Positions 58,696 through 64,000 of a stretch of DNA of 64,000 nucleotides are shown piece after piece. The DNA is from CALKJU01 sp035326425 (GTDB lineage: Bacteria; Pseudomonadota; Alphaproteobacteria; Geminicoccales; Geminicoccaceae), in assembly GCA_035326425.1 (NCBI GenBank), contig DAOLFG010000008.1, positions 53,917 through 117,916 of the forward strand. Direction: 5' to 3'. Position numbers and translations under genes: made by a program. Position 1 is the stretch's first letter, and each line of letters starts with the position of its first letter. The notes beneath the pieces are model-generated. The model was not told where the DNA came from and ran no database searches. It saw only the letters and a list, made by a program, of their open reading frames with translations.

Positions 58696-60029
58696 GCCTT
58701 CTCGCTCTTCTCGAGGATCGGCGCGAACTGCTCGGTGGCCTTCTCCAGCTCGGGCTTCACGTCGGAGCCGTTGATCATGTTGGTCAGCGCGATGCCGAAG
58801 ATGTCGCGGAACTCGGTCACCGGGATCACCACCGGCAGGCTCGGCCGGCCGATCTTGCTGCACTCGACGATCGCCTGCACCACGTCCTTGGACGAGGTCG
58901 TGCCGGCCAGCACCTCCGGATCGGAGTAGACCGCCGTGCGGCCGGGGGCACCGAAGCCGCCCTGGAGCTGGCGGGCCGCCATCGCCTTGCTGGTCGCCCA
59001 CTGGGTGTAGAGGAACGCGGCCTCCTTCTTCTTGGTGAAGGCCGAGACGCCCATGCCGTCGGCGAACGAGCCCGAGTGCTGCGCCTTCGGCCCCATCGGC
59101 TGCATGACGTACTTGGTGCGGCCGGCGACGCGCGACTTGGTCTTGTCCTCGACCGGCACGGCGAAGCCGATGCCGTCCAGCCACATGGCGGCACGGCCCT
59201 GCATGAAGCTGGCCTGCGCCTCCATCCAGTTGAAGCCACTGGAGCCGGCGGGCCCGTAGTCGACGTTGAGTTTCTTGTAGAGGTCGGCCGCCGCCACCGC
59301 GGCGTCGCTGGTGGTGTGCATGGCGCCCTGGTCATCGATCGAATCGACGTCCCAGCCCAGCAGCAGATTGGTCCAGACCGGCACGTTGGCGTTCTTGATG
59401 CCGCGGCCGACCCAACCGGTGATGCCGTTGGCCGGATCGTGCAGCGCCTGGGCGGCTGCCGTCATCTCGTCGAAGGTCGTCGGATAGGCGATCCCCTTCT
59501 TCTCGAAGAGGTCCATGTTCGCATAGACGAGGTGGTAGTCGATGTTGATCGGCAGCGTGTCGATCCGCCCGTCCGCCTGCGTCGCCCAGAGCAGGCCCGC
59601 CTTCGAGAAGTCGGCGAAGTCGTAGTCGGGGAAGGTGAGCTGCGGGTCCTTCAGCATGTCGCGGACGTCGACCAGCCACTTGCCCTTGGCGACCAGCCGC
59701 TTCTGCACGTGCAGCGCCAGCATCAGCACGTCGAACGAGGTGTTGCCGGAGGTGAACTCGATCACCGCCTTCTGGCGCTGCTGCTGCTCGGGCACCTGCT
59801 CGGAGCCGACCTCGATGCCGGTGAGCTCGGTGAACTCCTTCTCGTATTTCTGCAGCAGGTCGCCGCGCGGCCCCTTGGCCAGCAGCACCTCGATCTTCTC
59901 GCCCTTGAAGCGCATCGGGTCGAAGGCACCCTGGGCCCGTACCGGCAGGGTGAAGCCGCCTCCCGCCGCCAATGCCGCGGCGCCGGCGCCGGCCTTGAGC
60001 AAGCCACGCCGCGAAAGCTCGATAGACAT
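58692..60029 (-). CDS. Extracellular sugar-type solute-binding protein (family 1), Tat-exported
   Basis: A 445-residue periplasmic protein. The N-terminus has SRRGLLKAGAGAAALAAGGG, a clear twin-arginine signal. The mature part has the family-1 layout: KIEVLLAKGPRGDLLQKYEK, TGIEVGSEQVPEQQQRQKAV, TLPINIDYHLVYANMDLFEK, AAMWLDGIGFAVPV. It heads an operon with two permeases. Ligand unknown; sugars, polyols or glycerol-phosphate derivatives are typical. The leader has a GC-rich stem close to the start. Confidence 0.93.
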   Translation of the reverse strand: MSIELSRRGLLKAGAGAAALAAGGGFTLPVRAQGAFDPMRFKGEKIEVLLAKGPRGDLLQKYEKEFTELTGIEVGSEQVPEQQQRQKAVIEFTSGNTSFDVLMLALHVQKRLVAKGKWLVDVRDMLKDPQLTFPDYDFADFSKAGLLWATQADGRIDTLPINIDYHLVYANMDLFEKKGIAYPTTFDEMTAAAQALHDPANGITGWVGRGIKNANVPVWTNLLLGWDVDSIDDQGAMHTTSDAAVAAADLYKKLNVDYGPAGSSGFNWMEAQASFMQGRAAMWLDGIGFAVPVEDKTKSRVAGRTKYVMQPMGPKAQHSGSFADGMGVSAFTKKKEAAFLYTQWATSKAMAARQLQGGFGAPGRTAVYSDPEVLAGTTSSKDVVQAIVECSKIGRPSLPVVIPVTEFRDIFGIALTNMINGSDVKPELEKATEQFAPILEKSEKA

Positions 60030-60365
60030 AGTTCAGCCTCCTATTCACCGGCCTTCGGCCGGCCGACATTCGCCGCGCACTCTATCGGCGCCGGATGCTC
60101 AGTCAACGCCGCGCGGACGCCCTTCGATGCCGGCCGCGGACCGAAAACGGTAGACGCCGCCGCTGCGCGCGGCCGCGACGCGGAGCCGGTCACCAGGCGG
60201 GACGCCTCGGCTCGTCCAGTGGCGATGGCGGGTGGGAGGTCCGGGAACCGGCTGCCGGGGCTTCCCGCCGACCGCGATGCGTGCTATTCGGAACCCCACC
60301 CCTCGCAGGAGGGAACGGTTTCGTTTGCCCGTAAATCCACCGGGTCGGATTCGGGCATTGCGGGA
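60030..60365. other. 336-base divergent intergenic region between the ABC operon and rpsU
   Basis: This region must hold promoters for the binding-protein operon (minus strand) and for rpsU (plus strand), but I see no box pair close to consensus. A stem of CCGGCC/GGCCGG lies at about 60049-60059. An unusually strong AGGAGGG (60307-60313) has no ATG, GTG or TTG in the rpsU frame at normal distance. No additional gene is evident. Confidence 0.5.
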
Positions 60366-60581
60366 GTGAGAGCCATCGTCGAGGTTCAGGTTCGCGACAA
60401 CAATGTCGACCAGGCGCTGCGCGCGCTCAAGAAGAAGATGCAGCGCGAGGGCCTCTATCGCGAGATGCGCATGCGCCGGCACTACGAGAAGCCGTCCGAG
60501 CGCCGCGCCCGCGAGAAGGCCGAGGCCCTGCGCCGCTACCGCAAGCTGATGCGCAAGCGCGCCGAGCGCGACGAGGTGTAG
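60366..60581 (+). CDS. rpsU: Small ribosomal subunit protein bS21
   Basis: The 71-residue product begins at GTG 60366 as the best annotated start. It contains EVQVRDNNVDQALRALKKKM then QREGLYREMRMRRHYEKPSE, the diagnostic bS21 core, and ends in a basic helix (RRYRKLMRKRAERDEV). bS21 sits at the 30S platform near the anti-Shine-Dalgarno helix. The start is uncertain: the ribosome site ahead of GTG is poor, and the frame is open for many codons upstream. A terminator follows. Confidence 0.93.
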   Translation: MRAIVEVQVRDNNVDQALRALKKKMQREGLYREMRMRRHYEKPSERRAREKAEALRRYRKLMRKRAERDEV

Positions 60582-60622
60582 CCTCCCCGGCGTTCGCGCC
60601 GGATATTGCCGCTTCGACGAAC

Positions 60623-60650
60623 GGGCCTGCCGTCACCGGCGGGCCTTTTC
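60623..60650 (+). terminator. Rho-independent terminator of rpsU
   Basis: A nine-pair stem, GGCCTGCCG with CGGCGGGCC (one G-T pair), closes a four-base TCAC loop and is followed by TTTT at 60646-60649. It lies ~45 bases after the rpsU stop and just before the convergent pntB end. Confidence 0.85.
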
Positions 60651-60680
60651 GTGTTTGGCGAGAGGCTCGGTCCCCGAGCC

Positions 60681-62141
60681 TCAGTGGCTCATGCCCTTGA
60701 CGATCTCCTCGGTCATCTTCTTGGCGTCGCCGAACAGCATCATCGTGTTGGGCTGGTAGAACAGCGAGTTCTCGATGCCGGCGTAGCCGGCCGCCATGCT
60801 GCGCTTGACGAAGAACACCGCCTTGGCCTTGTCGACGTCGAGCACCGGCATGCCGAAGATCGGCGAGGACGGGTCGGTCTTGGCCGCCGGATTGGTGATG
60901 TCGTTGGCGCCGATGACGTAGGCGACGTCGGCCTGCTGGAAGTCGTTGTTGATCTCGTCCATCTCGAAGACGACGTCGTAGGGGATGTTGGCCTCGGCCA
61001 GCAGCACGTTCATGTGGCCCGGCATGCGGCCCGCCACCGGATGGATGGCGAAGCGGACGTTCACGCCCTTCTTGACCAGCGTATCGTAGAGCTCGCGCAC
61101 CGCGTGCTGCGCCTGTGCCACCGCCATGCCGTAGCCCGGCACGATGATGCAGCTCTGGGCGTTCTCCATGATGAAGGCGGCGTCCTCGGCCGAGCCGGCC
61201 TTGACCGTGCGGTCCTCGGTACCGGCGGCGGCCGCCGCCGCACTCTCGCCGAAGCCGCCCAGGATGACCGAGACGAAGCTGCGGTTCATCGCCTTGCACA
61301 TGATGTAGCTGAGGATCGCGCCCGAGCTGCCGACCAGGGCGCCGGTGATGATCAGCATCGGGTTGTGCAGGGTGAAGCCGATACCGGCGGCGGCCCAGCC
61401 GGAATAGGAGTTCAGCATCGAGACCACGACCGGCATGTCCGCACCGCCGATCGGGATGATCAGCAGGAAGCCGATCGCGAAGGCCAGCATGGTCATCAGG
61501 AAGAACACGAAGCCGTGCTCGTTCGAGATGAACAGCGCCAGCAGCAGCAGGATGCCCGCACCCACCGCGATGTTGATGGCGTGCCGGCCCGGCAGCAGGA
61601 TCGGCCGGCTCGACATCGCGGCGTTGACCACGCTTTTCAGCGGTCCCAGCGCGCTCTCGACCGCCGGCGGCAGCTTGGCCTGCAGCTTGCCGAAGGCGAT
61701 CAGCGAGCCCGAGAAGGTGATGGCGCCGATGATGGTGCCGAGCCCCATCTCGAACAGCGACAGCCCCTTGATCGAGCCGTCGGGGTTGGTGATGTGGAAG
61801 TCCCAGGGGTTGAGGAAGGCCGCGGTCGCCACGAACACCGCCGCCAGGCCCACCAGCGAGTGGAACGCCGCCACCAGCTGCGGCATCGCCGTCATCTCGA
61901 TGCGCCTGGCGACCACGAAGCCGATGCCGCCGCCGATGGCGATGGCGACCAGGATCAGGAGGTAGCTGACGAAGCCGGCATGCGGTAGCGCCAGCAGGGT
62001 GATCACGGCGGCCAGCGTCATGCCGGCCATGCCGTAGCGGTTGCCCATCCGGCTGGTGGCGGCACTCGACAGGCCACGCAGCGCCATGATGAAGCAGACG
62101 GCGGCGACCAGGTAGCCGACGGCGGCGAGGTTGCTGCTCAT
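60681..62141 (-). CDS. pntB: NAD(P) transhydrogenase subunit beta
   Basis: A 486-residue membrane subunit of the proton-translocating transhydrogenase, which uses the proton gradient to make NADPH from NADH. About eight membrane segments (LAAVGYLVAAVCFIMALRGL to the LLLLALFISNEHG region) precede the NADP-binding domain III, seen in IIVPGYGMAVAQAQHAVREL, RFAIHPVAGRMPGHMNVLLA and VIGANDITNPAAK. It is the last of three genes in order pntAA, pntAB, pntB. Confidence 0.96.
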   Translation of the reverse strand: MSSNLAAVGYLVAAVCFIMALRGLSSAATSRMGNRYGMAGMTLAAVITLLALPHAGFVSYLLILVAIAIGGGIGFVVARRIEMTAMPQLVAAFHSLVGLAAVFVATAAFLNPWDFHITNPDGSIKGLSLFEMGLGTIIGAITFSGSLIAFGKLQAKLPPAVESALGPLKSVVNAAMSSRPILLPGRHAINIAVGAGILLLLALFISNEHGFVFFLMTMLAFAIGFLLIIPIGGADMPVVVSMLNSYSGWAAAGIGFTLHNPMLIITGALVGSSGAILSYIMCKAMNRSFVSVILGGFGESAAAAAAGTEDRTVKAGSAEDAAFIMENAQSCIIVPGYGMAVAQAQHAVRELYDTLVKKGVNVRFAIHPVAGRMPGHMNVLLAEANIPYDVVFEMDEINNDFQQADVAYVIGANDITNPAAKTDPSSPIFGMPVLDVDKAKAVFFVKRSMAAGYAGIENSLFYQPNTMMLFGDAKKMTEEIVKGMSH

Positions 62142-62151
62142 GGCCCCGCCC

Positions 62152-62439
62152 TCAGCCGCGCTTCTTGAACATGGCGAGCATCCGCTCGGTGACCGCGAAG
62201 CCGCCGAAGATGTTGATCGCCGCCAGGATGATGGCGAGAAAGCCGAAGAAGGTCGACCAGCCCGATTCTGCGCCGGTGGCGATCAGGGCGCCGACGATGA
62301 TCACGCTCGAGATGGCATTGGTCACCGACATCAGCGGCGTGTGCAGGGCCGGCGTCACCGACCAGACCACGTAGTAGCCGACGAACACCGCCAGCACGAA
62401 GACGATCAGGTTGAGGATGCCGGGATCGATCGCGTCCAT
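62152..62439 (-). CDS. pntAB: NAD(P) transhydrogenase subunit alpha, membrane part
   Basis: A 95-residue membrane protein with three hydrophobic segments: NLIVFVLAVFVGYYVVWSVT, SSVIIVGALIATGAESG and FFGFLAIILAAINIFGGFAV. The family signature PALHTPLMSVTNAISSVIIV is present. In E. coli this region is fused to the soluble part; here it is a separate gene, as in Rhodospirillum. The ATG at 62439 is 11 bases after the pntAA stop, and pntB starts 10 bases after its stop. Confidence 0.95.
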   Translation of the reverse strand: MDAIDPGILNLIVFVLAVFVGYYVVWSVTPALHTPLMSVTNAISSVIIVGALIATGAESGWSTFFGFLAIILAAINIFGGFAVTERMLAMFKKRG

Positions 62440-62450
62440 CTCGCTGCTCC

Positions 62451-63578
62451 TCAGGCGGCCGCGGCCGGGACGAAGCCCTTGTGCACGACCTGCCCGCCCT
62501 GGGTCAGCAGCGTGCCTTCGACGAGATCGTCCTTGGTATCGATGTCGAGCACCGGGCCCTTCTTGACGATCAGGTTCAGGAAATTCAGCAGGTTCTTGGC
62601 GTAGAGCACGGTCGTTGCCGGCGCCAGCCGCGCCGGCAGGTTGCGGGCGCCGATCACCGTCACCCCGCCGGCCTCGACCGTCCGGCCGGGCTCGCTGCCC
62701 TCGACATTGCCGCCGCTCTCGGCCGCCATGTCGAGCACCACCGAGCCCGGCTTCATCGAGCGCACCATCTCGGCGCCGACGATGCGCGGCGCCTTGCGGC
62801 CCGGCACCTGGGCGGTGGTGACGACGATGTCCTGGCTCTTGATGTGCTCGGCCACCATCCGGGCCTGCTCGGCCTGCTCCTCGGGCGTCAGCGGCCGGGC
62901 GTAGCCGCCGGCCGTCGCGGCGTCCTTCGGCACGAAGCCGACGAACTTCGCCCCCAGGCTCTCGACCTCCTCCTTGGCCGCCGGCCGCACATCGGTGGCC
63001 GAGACCACCGCACCCATCCGCCGTGCCGTGGCGATCGCCTGCAGCCCGGCCACGCCGGCGCCGACCACGAAGATCTTGGCGGGCGTCACCGTGCCGGCCG
63101 CCGTCATCATCATCGGCAGCACGCGGTCGTAGGCCGCCATGGCGTCGATCACCGCCTTGTAGCCGGCGAGGTTGGCCTGGCTGGACAGCACGTCCATCGC
63201 CTGCCCGCGCGTCGTGCGCGGCAGCAGCTCGAGGGCGAAGGCCGCGATGCCGGCCTGGGCATAGCCCGCCACCTGCTCGCGGTTCATGTAGGGGTCGAGC
63301 GCGCCGATCAGCACCTGGCCCTGGTGCAGCCGGCCCATCTCCTCGTCGGTCGGACGCTGCACCTTCAGCACGATGTCGCTGGACCAGACGGCGGCCGCAT
63401 CGTCGACGAGCTGCGCCCCGGCGTCGACGAAGGCCTGGTCGGAGATCGCGGCACCGAGCCCGGCGCCCTTCTCGACCACCGGCTCGACGCCCAGCGCCGC
63501 CATCTTCTTGACCGTCTCGGGCGAGGCCGCGACGCGACGCTCGTTGTCGCGACGCTCCTTGGGGATGCCGACCCGCAT
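62451..63578 (-). CDS. pntAA: NAD(P) transhydrogenase subunit alpha, soluble NAD-binding part
   Basis: A 375-residue soluble subunit (domain I), related to alanine dehydrogenase. It begins RVGIPKERRDNERRVAASPE and has SSQANLAGYKAVIDAM, KIFVVGAGVAGLQAIATARR (NAD loop) and VLDMAAESGGNVEGSEPGR. The C-terminus is short with no membrane helix, confirming a split alpha subunit. ATG 63578 follows GGAGATCAGGCG; the longer upstream frame is not family-like. It is the first gene of the pnt operon. Confidence 0.96.
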   Translation of the reverse strand: MRVGIPKERRDNERRVAASPETVKKMAALGVEPVVEKGAGLGAAISDQAFVDAGAQLVDDAAAVWSSDIVLKVQRPTDEEMGRLHQGQVLIGALDPYMNREQVAGYAQAGIAAFALELLPRTTRGQAMDVLSSQANLAGYKAVIDAMAAYDRVLPMMMTAAGTVTPAKIFVVGAGVAGLQAIATARRMGAVVSATDVRPAAKEEVESLGAKFVGFVPKDAATAGGYARPLTPEEQAEQARMVAEHIKSQDIVVTTAQVPGRKAPRIVGAEMVRSMKPGSVVLDMAAESGGNVEGSEPGRTVEAGGVTVIGARNLPARLAPATTVLYAKNLLNFLNLIVKKGPVLDIDTKDDLVEGTLLTQGGQVVHKGFVPAAAA

Positions 63579-63631
63579 CGCCTGATCTCCCGCCGGAACC
63601 GGCGACCGCTCGACGTCGCCCTTGCCGCCGT

Positions 63632-63660
63632 TGTCTAGGGAATCGTAAAGCCATTGGCAA
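63632..63660 (-). promoter_or_regulatory. Candidate promoter of the pnt operon
   Basis: On the minus strand TTGCCA (63655-63660) and TAGACA (63632-63637) are 17 bases apart, about 55 bases before the pntAA start. The -35 is good and the -10 only fair. Divergent alaS lies on the other side of the same 190-base gap. Confidence 0.35.
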
Positions 63661-63768
63661 TGCAGGGCTTTGCCTGGGTTTGTCGCGGGCAGGGGCGGCT
63701 GCGGCTGGCACGCCGCCGCTTCCGCCCCTATAACCGCCGCCCGAGGGAACGCGCACCGAAGCGACGCC

Positions 63769-64000
<232 letters not shown>

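Overview
The window reads as a single stretch of chromosome from a GC-rich alphaproteobacterium, most like the Rhodospirillales/Azospirillales-type lineages. The grounds are the very high GC coding bias, the three-gene nicotinamide nucleotide transhydrogenase (pntAA, pntAB, pntB), the homospermidine synthase plus ornithine decarboxylase pair, a DUF1127 protein, and the large signal-peptide/TPR protein next to a CheY-like regulator. The genus is inference. I see no transposase, phage gene, CRISPR array, rRNA or tRNA.

Layout. 1-5.8 kb: the 3' end of an RND efflux pump, a murein endopeptidase (mepA), two tandem RlpA-like proteins, an HExxH protein and a membrane J-domain protein with an OmpA-like C-terminus. 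5.6-12.1 kb: an SDR remnant in frame behind iolE, a hotdog thioesterase, a dienelactone-hydrolase-fold protein lacking its nucleophile, an alpha/beta hydrolase, a diguanylate cyclase and typA. 12.2-17.9 kb: cysH behind a perfect dyad, a glyoxalase-fold protein, a MTA/SAH nucleosidase, an exact parS centromere sequence inside a 38-bp palindrome, a BMP-type binding protein, and a GNAT/RLAN-ATP-grasp pair. 17.9-25.9 kb: J-domain and VWA genes, MarC, an SDR, a 25-aa membrane peptide, fhs, a hybrid GGDEF/EAL protein and an MFS carrier.

26.0-29.7 kb is a UDP-sugar operon (galU, UDP-glucose dehydrogenase, phosphomannomutase/phosphoglucomutase) that would feed exopolysaccharide or LPS synthesis. 29.8-38.5 kb holds a response regulator, a 1066-aa AMIN-like/TPR protein, a 28-aa membrane peptide and a four-gene cluster of XpaC, TelA, SPFH-GYF and zinc-ribbon membrane proteins, which I read as a membrane-stress system. 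38.6-41.2 kb is the polyamine pair. 41.2-48.7 kb holds a FucU-like mutarotase, an FGGY kinase, a TauE/SafE permease, a small RTX protein, an SDR/3-hydroxyacyl-CoA-dehydrogenase-like pair with a LysR regulator, DUF1127 and a VOC protein.

48.7-56.9 kb is transport-rich: three tandem EamA permeases, an AbrB/PIN toxin-antitoxin pair whose toxin is coupled to an orphan ABC permease, a conserved membrane protein, a fourth EamA permease and a divergent cysteine-synthase-like enzyme. 56.9-64.0 kb ends with a sugar-type ABC importer lacking its ATPase gene, rpsU with a clear terminator, the pnt operon and the start of alaS.
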